A stretch of DNA of 18,232 nt from Acidisphaera sp035272265 (GTDB lineage: Bacteria; Pseudomonadota; Alphaproteobacteria; Acetobacterales; Acetobacteraceae). Every line of letters starts with the position of its first letter. Position 1 is the first letter of the stretch. The notes under the pieces were generated by a model, which saw nothing but the letters and a program-made list of their open reading frames with translations, had not been told where the DNA came from and ran no database searches. This document shows, one piece after another, positions 7,971 to 14,407 of the stretch. Where the stretch lies: the NCBI GenBank assembly GCA_035272265.1, contig DATEQV010000416.1, positions 1-18,232 on the forward strand. The letters run 5' to 3'. Made by a program: the position numbers and the translations under genes.

Positions 7971-10095
7971 TCCCGCGCAGCCGCTGCTGCGCGTCGACTC
8001 GCTCACCGTGGACTACGCGACCGGTCGCGGCGCGGTGCGCGCGCTCGATGACGTGTCGCTGGCGATCCCGCGCGGCCAGGCGCTGGGGCTGGTCGGCGAA
8101 TCCGGCTCCGGAAAATCGACCGTGGTGCTCGCCCTGCTCGGCCTGCTCGGCGCGGCGCGCGTCACCGCTACGGCGCTCGATTTCGACGGACACGATCTGT
8201 TGCGCGACCCCGCGAGCGTGCGCGGCCGCCGCATCGGCGTGGTGTTCCAGGACCCCGCCTCGGTGCTCAACCCGTCGCTGCCGGTCGGCCTGCAGATCGC
8301 CGAGCCGCTGCTGGTCCACCGCCGCCTGCGCCACGCCGACGCCTTCGCCCGGGCGACCGCGCTGCTCGCCGAGACCGGCATCGCCGACGCCGCGCGCGTC
8401 ATGCGCGCCTACCCGCACCAGCTCTCCGGCGGAATGAAACAACGCGCGGTGATCGCGACGGCGCTCGCCGCGGAGCCCGACCTGCTGCTGCTCGACGAGC
8501 CGACCACCGCGCTCGACGTCACCGTCGAGGCGCAGATCCTCGACCTGCTGGAGTCGATCCGCGCGCGCCGCGGCCTGACGATGCTGCTGGTCAGCCACAA
8601 TCTCGGCGTGGTCGACCGCATCTGCGACCGCACGACGGTGCTGTATGCCGGCCGCACGGTCGAGGCGGCGCCCACGCCTGCGCTGCTGCACGCCCCGCGC
8701 CATCCGTACACGAAGGGCCTGCTGGGCGCCCTGCCCGTCCCCGGTTCGCGCGCCCGTCTGGTGCCGATGGCCGGCAACCTGCCGGACCTCACGCAGCGCG
8801 ACCCCGGCTGCACCTTCCGCCCGCGCTGCCCGCTCGCCGAGGAGGCCTGTGCGCTGCCGCAGGCGCTGACGGCGACGGCGGGGCATCTCGTGCGCTGCCA
8901 CCGCGCGGACGAGACGCACGACTTGCGCTGGCCGGTGCCGGAAGCGTCGGACGACGCCGCGCCCCCTCCCCCTCCCCGTCATGGTCCGCCCCCTCCCCGT
9001 CATGGTCCGCGAAGGCGGACCATCCACGCCTTCCTTTCACGCGCCAACGAAAGGCCTGGATCCTCCGCCTCCGCGGAGGATGACGAGGGCAGTACGCCGA
9101 CCGACACCCCCCTCATCGCAGCCACCAACCTCCGCCGCACCTTCCGCTCCGGCGGCCCGCTGGCGCGCGTTCTCGGCCGCGAGCACGTGGTGCACGCCGT
9201 CGACGACGTCTCGATCGCGATCGCCCGCGGCGAGATCCTCGGCCTCGTCGGCGAATCCGGCTCCGGCAAATCCACGCTCGGCCGGCTGCTGCTGCGCCTG
9301 CTCGGCGCGGATGCGGGCGGGGTCCGCTTCGACGGCATCGACGTTCCCGCCGTGCCGCCGCGCGCGTTCCGCCGCCGGGCGCAAATCGTGTTCCAGAACC
9401 CCGACACCACGCTCAATCCGCGCCAGACGGTCGAGGCGATCCTGCGCCGCCCGCTGCACCACTTCGCGATCACCCCGGACCCCGAGCGGGAGATCGACCG
9501 TCTGCTGGACCTCGTGCGCCTGCCGCGCGGGTATCGCGGCCGCTACCCGCACCAGCTATCGGGCGGCGAGAAGCAGCGCGTCAGCATTGCGCGAGCGCTC
9601 GCCAGCGCCCCCGATTTCGTCGTCGCCGACGAGGCGGTCTCCGCGCTCGACGTCTCGGTGCAGGCGGCGGTGTTGAACCTGTTCGCCGACCTGCGTGCGC
9701 GGCTGGGTGTGGCGTATCTTTTCATCAGTCACGACATCGGCGTGATCGCCCACATCGCCGACCGCATCGCGGTGATGTATCGCGGCGCGCTGGTCGAGCA
9801 GGGCGCCACTCCTGATGTGCTGCACCCACCGTATCATCCCTACACCGAGGCGCTGCTGTCCGCGGTCCCCATCGTCGGCGCGCGCGACCGGCACGCCTCC
9901 CGCGTTCGCCTGACCGGCGACGCCACGACCACCCCCGGCCCCGGCTGCCGCTTCGCCCCCCGCTGCCCGCGCCGGCTCGGCCCGCTGTGCGACACCGTCC
10001 CGCCGCCGTGGCAGCGTCCGGCCGAGGGCCACGCGATCGCCTGCCACATCCCGCTCGCCGAGCTTGCATCGGCGCGGCCGGTGCTGGCGTCTTGA
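7963..10095 (+). CDS. Fused DppD-DppF type ABC transporter ATPase
   Basis: One 710-residue chain contains both ATPases of the importer, an arrangement also known from YejF and GsiA. Half one has Walker A GESGSGKS (45-52), Q-loop Gln96, signature LSGGM (154-158), Walker B LLLLDEP (174-180) and His212. Half two has GESGSGKS (430-437), Gln478, LSGGE (532-536), Walker B FVVADEA (552-558) and His590. Each half ends in the oligopeptide-type Cys region: CTFRPRCP (283-290) and CRFAPRCP (662-669). Both halves look catalytically complete. The linker, about residues 332-384, is Pro/Arg/Ser-rich and is encoded by a repeat with hairpins, see 8970-9084. ATG 7963 overlaps the DppC stop. A near copy of the 3' end lies at 13639-14016. 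Confidence 0.93.
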   Translation: MADPAQPLLRVDSLTVDYATGRGAVRALDDVSLAIPRGQALGLVGESGSGKSTVVLALLGLLGAARVTATALDFDGHDLLRDPASVRGRRIGVVFQDPASVLNPSLPVGLQIAEPLLVHRRLRHADAFARATALLAETGIADAARVMRAYPHQLSGGMKQRAVIATALAAEPDLLLLDEPTTALDVTVEAQILDLLESIRARRGLTMLLVSHNLGVVDRICDRTTVLYAGRTVEAAPTPALLHAPRHPYTKGLLGALPVPGSRARLVPMAGNLPDLTQRDPGCTFRPRCPLAEEACALPQALTATAGHLVRCHRADETHDLRWPVPEASDDAAPPPPPRHGPPPPRHGPRRRTIHAFLSRANERPGSSASAEDDEGSTPTDTPLIAATNLRRTFRSGGPLARVLGREHVVHAVDDVSIAIARGEILGLVGESGSGKSTLGRLLLRLLGADAGGVRFDGIDVPAVPPRAFRRRAQIVFQNPDTTLNPRQTVEAILRRPLHHFAITPDPEREIDRLLDLVRLPRGYRGRYPHQLSGGEKQRVSIARALASAPDFVVADEAVSALDVSVQAAVLNLFADLRARLGVAYLFISHDIGVIAHIADRIAVMYRGALVEQGATPDVLHPPYHPYTEALLSAVPIVGARDRHASRVRLTGDATTTPGPGCRFAPRCPRRLGPLCDTVPPPWQRPAEGHAIACHIPLAELASARPVLAS
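8970..9084 (+). repeat. Tandem 21-bp repeat plus three-hairpin palindromic element inside the ATPase linker
   Basis: A 20-base unit, CCCTCCCCGTCATGGTCCGC, occurs at 8970-8989 and again at 8991-9010, period 21, encoding PPPPRHG twice. Three hairpins follow. The first has stem ATGGTCCGC/GCGGACCAT at 9002-9010 and 9015-9023 with a GAAG loop. The second is CCTTTC/GAAAGG at 9033-9038 and 9049-9054. The third is ATCCTCCGC/GCGGAGGAT at 9060-9068 and 9073-9081 with a CTCC loop. All stems are perfect. This looks like an intergenic palindromic repeat that has become in-frame coding sequence between two once-separate ATPase genes. Element identity and copy number elsewhere in the genome are unknown. Confidence 0.8.
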
Positions 10096-10132
10096 TGGCC
10101 CGCAGCCGAGGCAGGCCGCACACGTCCCCGCC

Positions 10133-10486
10133 TCAAGGCTGGCGCCACCCACGCTCGCCGTCGTAAGGCGCCGCCACCTGCATCGCGCGCACTGCCACCG
10201 CCAGCACCAGCCCCGTCATCAATATCCCGACGACGCCGATCACGATCGCCAGCACGCGTGTCGCGGGGCTGCTCGGCACCACGTCGCCATATCCGATGGT
10301 CAGCCCGGTGACGAACGCGAAAGAGATGCCTTTCCACATGCCCCAGTGCTCGATCGCCCCGACCACGACGCCGAGGATCACCTTCAGCAGCAACAGCAGC
10401 GATATGATCGGCCACGCGATACGCAAGCCATGGCCGAATGCACGGTAGAACACGTGCCGCGTGGCGATTTCGGAGCGGTCAAACAT
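10133..10486 (-). CDS. Two-transmembrane potassium channel (Ion_trans_2 type)
   Basis: The 117-residue membrane protein has helix one at about residues 24-44, a pore loop, and helix two at about 78-100. The selectivity filter is TIGYGD (63-68) within FVTGLTIGYGDVVP, as in KcsA-type potassium channels. There is no cytosolic TrkA/RCK gating domain. Four subunits would be needed for a pore. ATG 10486 lies inside the end of the STAS portion of the SulP gene (8-base overlap), so the channel is probably the last gene of that minus-strand operon. The frame is open upstream of 10486, but that part reads Arg/Trp-rich and antisense to nothing recognisable, so it is taken as shadow. Confidence 0.85.
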   Translation of the reverse strand: MFDRSEIATRHVFYRAFGHGLRIAWPIISLLLLLKVILGVVVGAIEHWGMWKGISFAFVTGLTIGYGDVVPSSPATRVLAIVIGVVGILMTGLVLAVAVRAMQVAAPYDGERGWRQP

Positions 10487-10946
10487 GCGCCGCCCCTGCC
10501 GCCGGACCGACCAGCTCCACAGCGCTCTCCAGTGTCCGCGTCCGGTCCAGCCCGCCCACCTTCTCCGCCACGCCGGCGTTGCGCAGCAGGTCGCGCACGA
10601 CGCCAAGCGCCCCGACGATCCGGAACGGCACGGACTTCGCAGCGCACGCCCCCGCCAGCTCCTCCAGCATCCGCGCGCCCGCCACATCCATGTGAGGCGA
10701 TGCCGACAGGTCGCACACCACCAGCCGCACCGGCACGCCGCCGGCCACGTCCAGCCGCGCCATCACCGCGCCCTGGATCGCCTCGGCGTTCACGTACGTC
10801 ACCGACGCTTCCGGCCGGAACGCCATCACGCCCGGCAGCGCAACATTGTCCGGATGCCGCTCGATGTCGGAAAACTGGTCGGTGCCCGGCACGCGCCCGA
10901 GGAACGCCACATGCGGCTGCGAGGCGCGCACCAGCGTCAGCAGCAC
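10479..10946 (-). CDS. SulP permease, C-terminal STAS part downstream of an amber codon (fragment)
   Basis: The frame is continuous with the SulP membrane domain at 11022-12152 except for one TAG codon, so this is the second half of the same ancestral gene. The nearest start after the amber is GTG 10946, giving 155 residues. The true coding homology begins right after the amber, with the last membrane helix (AGVLLLGILPGILLAALVS). The STAS domain follows: PHVAFLGRVPGTDQFSDIERH, then FRPEASVTYVNAE, VRLVVCDLSASPHMDVAGA and a C-terminal helix with VVRDLLRNAGVAEKV. STAS domains regulate and help assemble SulP anion carriers. Without read-through this fragment would lack the membrane domain. It overlaps the potassium channel by 8 bases. 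Confidence 0.75.
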   Translation of the reverse strand: MLLTLVRASQPHVAFLGRVPGTDQFSDIERHPDNVALPGVMAFRPEASVTYVNAEAIQGAVMARLDVAGGVPVRLVVCDLSASPHMDVAGARMLEELAGACAAKSVPFRIVGALGVVRDLLRNAGVAEKVGGLDRTRTLESAVELVGPAAGAAHV

Positions 10947-11021
10947 CGATACCAGCGCCGCGAGCAGAATCCCCGGCAGGATGCCGAGCAGCAGAACGCC
11001 GGCGAACGCGGCGCACGCGGA

Positions 11022-12152
11022 CTAGAAATCGATCCGGCTGATGCGCCGCAACGCCGCCAGCGCGCGCACGTCGATCAGCCCGCGCACGGCGGCCAGCACC
11101 ACCGCCGCCAGCACCGCCTTGGGGAGGTTTTGCAACAGCCCCGTCAGAAACAGCAGGCAGAGCGCCAGGGTCGCCGAGGCCACCACCAGCGCCAGCGGCG
11201 AACGCGCGCCGGCCTGGTCGTTCACCGCCGATTGCGACAGGCCGCCCGCCACCGGATAGCCCTGCCCGCACGCCGCGAACAGGTTGGCCGCCCCCAGGCC
11301 CAGGAACTCCTGCCGCACATCGAGCCTGGTGCCGTGTTTGCGCGCGAAACTACGCGCCGCGGAAACGCCTTCGATATACGCGAGCAGCAGGCAGCCGCCG
11401 GCCAGCGGCAGAATTCCCTCCACGTCGCGTATCGGCAGGTCCGGCCCGCGCAGCGCCGGCAGCCCGGCCGGAATCAACCCCGTCACTGTCACGCCATGCG
11501 CGCCGAGGTGGAACACGGTGGCCGCCACGATGCCCAGCACCACCACGCCCAGCGCCACCGGCCGCCCCGGCAGCATCTTCTCCCCCGCCAGCAACAGCAG
11601 CAGCGCCGCGCTGCCCACCGCCGCCACCAGCCAGTCGATCTGCCCAAGCTGCCCGCCCAGGGTCACGATCCGCTCGACGGAATTGTGCCCACCGCCCGGC
11701 ACGCCGAGAAAGCTCGGCACCTGAGTCAGCGCGATCGTCAGCCCGGCGCCCGCCTTGAACCCGACGCGTATGCTGTCGCTGATCAGCTTCACCAGCGTGC
11801 TCAACCGCAGCGCCCATGCGACGACGCACAGCATCGCCACGGTAAACGCGGCCAGGCTCGCGATCTGCGCGTAGCGCGCGGCATCGCCGGCCGCCATCGC
11901 GCCGACGGTGCCCGCGATCATCAGCGATATCGCCGATGTCGGCCCCACCGCCAGCTGGCGCGACGAGCCGAACAGCGCATAGCCGATCCCGCCCAGCAGG
12001 TAGCCATAAACGCCCACCTGCGGCGGCAGCCCCGCCATGGTCGCGTACGCGAGCGAAACCGGTACCGCGTAGGCCGCCAGCGTCGCGCCGGCCATCGTGT
12101 CGCCGCCCAGCCAGGCCAGACGGTAGTCCGGCAGCCAGGTCAGCACCGGCAC
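11022..12152 (-). CDS. SulP-family anion permease, membrane domain ending at an in-frame amber codon
   Basis: The 376 residues cover most of the SulP (SLC26-type) transmembrane domain. They begin with LTWLPDYRLAWLGGDTMAGATLAAYAVPVSLAYATMAGLPPQ, here only cited as the LPDYR and YATMAGLPPQVGVYG motifs, then VGPTSAIS, VRQEFLGLGAANLFAA and GGLSQSAVNDQAGARSPLA. Such proteins import sulfate, bicarbonate or dicarboxylates at the inner membrane. The frame stops at TAG (11022-11024) after SRIDF, in the middle of the last conserved helices. The same frame continues to 10479 with the remaining helix and STAS domain, for a full length of 557 codons. A TGG to TAG change is the simplest explanation. GTG 12152 is the only standard start after an upstream in-frame TAA. 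Confidence 0.85.
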   Translation of the reverse strand: MPVLTWLPDYRLAWLGGDTMAGATLAAYAVPVSLAYATMAGLPPQVGVYGYLLGGIGYALFGSSRQLAVGPTSAISLMIAGTVGAMAAGDAARYAQIASLAAFTVAMLCVVAWALRLSTLVKLISDSIRVGFKAGAGLTIALTQVPSFLGVPGGGHNSVERIVTLGGQLGQIDWLVAAVGSAALLLLLAGEKMLPGRPVALGVVVLGIVAATVFHLGAHGVTVTGLIPAGLPALRGPDLPIRDVEGILPLAGGCLLLAYIEGVSAARSFARKHGTRLDVRQEFLGLGAANLFAACGQGYPVAGGLSQSAVNDQAGARSPLALVVASATLALCLLFLTGLLQNLPKAVLAAVVLAAVRGLIDVRALAALRRISRIDF

Positions 12153-12193
12153 GAACAGCCACGAGCCACGCGAAGCCGGCGCGGCGGGGCCGT

Positions 12194-12406
12194 CTAGCAG
12201 TTATAGACGCCGGCCGCGCAGCGGCGCGATGTGCGCCGCGCAACCCCGGCAACGCTGACGGGCGTCAGCGGACGCCCGACCACCGCCTCGGCGCTCACGA
12301 TCAGGCCGTGAAAGCCGGGGATCGACAGCTGGTCGCCGAGTTCCACGCCGCCGACCGCGATCATTCCCGCGAGCAGCAGCAGGCGGAGCTTCTTCCACGT
12401 GCTCAT
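12194..12406 (-). CDS. Small secreted protein, 70 residues, unknown function
   Basis: The ATG at 12406 overlaps the TGA of the DUF2092 gene (TGATG), so expression is probably coupled to it. A GTG one codon earlier is an alternative start. The first 22 residues (STWKKLRLLLLAGMIAVGGV) look like a signal peptide. The rest carries PLTPVSVAGVARRTSRR, a phrase I remember from short proteins beside DUF2092 genes in other alphaproteobacteria, and ends in VYNC with Cys63 and Cys70. No function can be assigned. The SulP gene follows after 41 bases on the same strand. Confidence 0.6.
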   Translation of the reverse strand: MSTWKKLRLLLLAGMIAVGGVELGDQLSIPGFHGLIVSAEAVVGRPLTPVSVAGVARRTSRRCAAGVYNC

Positions 12407-13224
12407 CACTTGTCTCCGATCCGGAAGTTGCTGGGCAGGTCGCTCATGTCCTTGATCTTCGCCAGATCACCGAGCTCGATCTGCTTCGCACCCGCCGGCG
12501 CGGCGAAGCTGAAGCCGGTCGACGCGACCTCGCTGCCGGTTTTCCAGTCGCGGATCTGGATGCTGTACTCCGGACTGCCGGCGACGACCTTGGACGCGAT
12601 GTCATACCGGCACGGATAGGGGCGCGGCCCCTGCGCGATCCAGATCTGCCAGTCGACCTCCTTTTTCCGGAACGCGAGGTGGTCGCATTCCGTGCCGCCG
12701 ATCACGCCGCTGCCGAGATCCTTCACGTCGACAACGTCTTCCATGAGTTGGTCATAGGAATTGCTGATCAGCAGGTCGGCGGCCGGAAGCGGCCGGTTGT
12801 ACTTCTCCCGCAACTCGTCCACGAGATGATCGATCGAGCCGGGAATGGCGATCTGGGTATAGATGTTCATGTTCTTGCCCAGGATCGTCAGCGTCTTGCC
12901 GTCGAACACGGTCTCGATATCGGCAAACCCGCCGGACCGGCTGGCGCGGAGCTTGTCGGGACGCGCCAGCTCGACATTCCCCGATGCCGCCAGCGTGAGT
13001 TTCTGATCGTCCCTGGTGACGACTTCCAGGCTCACGTCGTAGCCGAACGAGATAACCTGCTGCGCCGCCACGTAATCGGTCATCGCCTTCAGCAGCGCCT
13101 TGGCCTCGGCCTCGCCGGCGGTCGCCGCCGTCGGGGCGATCGCCGTCGTGGCCATCAGCGTCAACGCCAGCGCGGCCGCCCTCGCTGTCATCGTTCGACC
13201 GAGCCTTCCTGCCGGGTCTGCCAT
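12406..13224 (-). CDS. DUF2092 domain-containing exported protein
   Basis: The 272-residue protein has a signal peptide (TARAAALALTLMATTAIA, cleavage near residue 36) followed by the DUF2092 domain. The domain shows AKALLKAMTDYVAAQQVISF, DKLRASRSGGFADIETVFDGKTLTI, DLLISNSYDQLMEDVVDV, GGTECDHLAFRKKEVDWQIW and a C-terminal FSFAAPAGAKQIEL. The fold is related to LolA/outer-membrane lipid-handling proteins, so a periplasmic lipid or outer-membrane role is possible but unproven. ATG 13224 is preferred because AAGGA lies eight bases before it. An internal ATG at 13191 would give a more compact signal peptide but has a poorly spaced ribosome site. It probably leads the operon with the 70-residue peptide, SulP and the channel. 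Confidence 0.85.
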   Translation of the reverse strand: MADPAGRLGRTMTARAAALALTLMATTAIAPTAATAGEAEAKALLKAMTDYVAAQQVISFGYDVSLEVVTRDDQKLTLAASGNVELARPDKLRASRSGGFADIETVFDGKTLTILGKNMNIYTQIAIPGSIDHLVDELREKYNRPLPAADLLISNSYDQLMEDVVDVKDLGSGVIGGTECDHLAFRKKEVDWQIWIAQGPRPYPCRYDIASKVVAGSPEYSIQIRDWKTGSEVASTGFSFAAPAGAKQIELGDLAKIKDMSDLPSNFRIGDK

Positions 13225-13348
13225 GGTCGGAGTCCTTCATGCTGTTTCGGGTACGGCGTTTCGGCTATCGCCTGCGTTCGCCCTCGAGGCAGGCCAGTGC
13301 TCTGACGCACTCCATCGACAACACCGGCCACCGTTGCCGGCGCCGGTC

Positions 13349-13427
13349 GCATCGCTGATGGCGCTCACTCGCGAGACGACACTCGGCGTCTCCGGTCTGC
13401 GAACGCCGGCTCCCCGGTCAGCGATGC
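13349..13427. repeat. Nested inverted repeat
   Basis: The outer arms are GCATCGCTGA (13349-13358) and TCAGCGATGC (13418-13427), a perfect 10-base match. Inside lies a second stem, GAGACG/CGTCTC (13373-13378 and 13387-13392) with an 8-base loop. It lies about 125 bases upstream of the DUF2092 start. It could be a structured leader, a small palindromic element, or chance in GC-rich DNA. Confidence 0.4.
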
Positions 13428-13556
13428 CCTCGAACTGACAGCCTTCCGTTGGTTATATGCAATGACCAAGTCGGGCTCCGGCCCGCCGCCAGCCCGCGCT
13501 GGGCCTTGCGACGACCGGCTTGAACACGGACCCTATCTGGCGGACCCGCGGCTTCA

Positions 13557-13570
13557 TTGACCTGGATCAA
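13557..13570. promoter_or_regulatory. FNR/Anr/FixK-type binding site (anaerobox)
   Basis: TTGACCTGGATCAA matches the FNR-family consensus TTGAT-N4-ATCAA at nine of ten positions. The site is 333 bases upstream of the DUF2092 start on one side and about 70 bases before the ATPase remnant on the other. It may control a distant transcription start, or it may be a leftover from a gene now lost. Confidence 0.5.
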
Positions 13571-13638
13571 CGGCGAGGTTTGTTGCGCTGGCGGCCTTCC
13601 TCGGCTGACCGGCTCGCATCCCTGACCGTAGCGCCATG

Positions 13639-14016
13639 TTTTCATCGGTCACGACATCGGCGTGATCGCCCACATCGCCGACCGGATCGCGGTGATGTAT
13701 CGCGGCGCGCTGGTCGAGCAGGGTGCCACTCCTGATGTGCTGCATCCGCCGTATCATCCCTACACCGAGGCGCTGCTCTCCGCGGTGCCCATCGTCGGCG
13801 CGCGCGACCGGCATGCCTCCCGCGTTCGCCTGACCGGCGACGCCACGACGGCCGGCCCCGGCTGCCGCTTCGCCCCGCGCTGCCCGCGCCGCATCGGCCC
13901 CGTTGTGCGACACCGTCCCGCCGCCGTGGCAGCACCCGGCCGAGGGGCACGCGATCGCCTGCCACATCCCGCTGGCCGAGCTTGCGTCGGCACGACCGGT
14001 GCTGGTGCGCCAATGA
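13639..14016 (+). pseudogene. Remnant of a Dpp-type ATPase C-terminus, frameshifted
   Basis: From 13639 the DNA aligns base for base with 9719 onward in the fused ATPase gene, about 94% identical by eye, ending near 14004 (10086 in the intact gene). It covers only the region from the H-loop (GHDIGVIAHIADRIAVMYRG) through the oligopeptide-type C-terminus. It lacks Walker A, signature and Walker B. One codon is deleted near 13853, and one extra base near 13898-13903 breaks the frame within the RCPRRIGP segment. Of the first eight differences from the intact copy, seven are synonymous. The His-flanking Ser of the intact copy is Gly here. It cannot make a functional ATPase. Confidence 0.85.
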
Positions 14017-14038
14017 TTCCGCAATTCCCGGCGAGTGC

Positions 14039-14044
14039 TATACT
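14039..14044 (+). promoter_or_regulatory. Candidate -10 element of the small protein gene
   Basis: TATACT lies 10 bases before the ATG at 14054, which would give a leaderless or nearly leaderless transcript. No good -35 hexamer is seen at the usual distance. A -10 this close to the start fits short toxin-antitoxin-like units, but this is only an inference. Confidence 0.3.
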
Positions 14045-14053
14045 GCATCCGTC

Positions 14054-14407
14054 ATGCAGACTGGCAGCGACCATAGCCGCCTGGACGAGCGCAGCCTTGC
14101 GATGCACCTTCTCGTTGCGGAGAAGCTGCGGGCGAATCCCGCTTTGCTGGAGCGGGCATTGCAGACCCTGCGGCGTTGGCGGGAGAGCGGGGGCAGCCCG
14201 GCGCCGGCGCTTGCGGAATGGGAGCACGTCCTCAGCCGCCCCATCGATCAGGTCACGGCGTTCCTGTCCGAACGATCCGAACGCGCCGGCCGCCTTCGCC
14301 AGTCCAGCCCGTTCGCGGGTATCCTGACCGAGGCCGAGCGCCAGGCCATTTATGAATCGTATTCAGCTCGAACATATCATCCGGGCCGCCAGCCAGATCT
14401 CGGGTGA
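14054..14407 (+). CDS. Small cytosolic protein paired with a nucleotidyltransferase-like gene (possible antitoxin-type partner)
   Basis: The 117-residue protein, starting at ATG 14054, has helical charged segments: SRLDERSLAMHLLVAEKL, NPALLERALQTLRRWRES, then LAEWEHVLSRPIDQV and a C-terminal RQSSPFAGILTEAERQAIYE. From memory, short proteins with the same 'MHRLVAEKLR..P.LLERA..TL.RW' and 'RQSSPFAGVL' phrases often stand directly before DUF6036-type nucleotidyltransferase genes. The same order is seen here, with the downstream ATG (14352) inside this gene's 3' end. No signal peptide or membrane helix is present. Its partner is broken, so this gene may be a surviving half of a two-gene unit. The exact function is unknown. 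Confidence 0.7.
   Translation: MQTGSDHSRLDERSLAMHLLVAEKLRANPALLERALQTLRRWRESGGSPAPALAEWEHVLSRPIDQVTAFLSERSERAGRLRQSSPFAGILTEAERQAIYESYSARTYHPGRQPDLG

Larger units (their letters stand above)
13225..13638. other. Intergenic stretch of about 410 bases without a supportable gene
   Basis: Open frames here are short, Arg/Pro-rich and match no family I know. The stretch holds a nested inverted repeat (13349-13427) and an FNR-type palindrome (13557-13570). It presumably contains the promoter of the DUF2092 operon, but no convincing -10/-35 pair was found on the minus strand. Confidence 0.6.

Noticed and set aside
8970..9010. Possible CRISPR-like repeat
   Set aside because: There are only two units with a one-base spacer, inside a coding sequence, so it is a tandem duplication.
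10096..10132. Bidirectional terminator between the convergent ATPase and channel genes
   Set aside because: No clear hairpin with a T-tract could be found in the 37-base gap.
10461..12197. 578-codon open frame on the plus strand
   Set aside because: It is antisense to the SulP gene and dominated by Arg, His and Gln, a typical GC-rich shadow.
13639..14016. Recent local duplication of the ATPase 3' end
   Set aside because: Differences are largely synonymous, which fits an older functional copy better than a fresh duplication.
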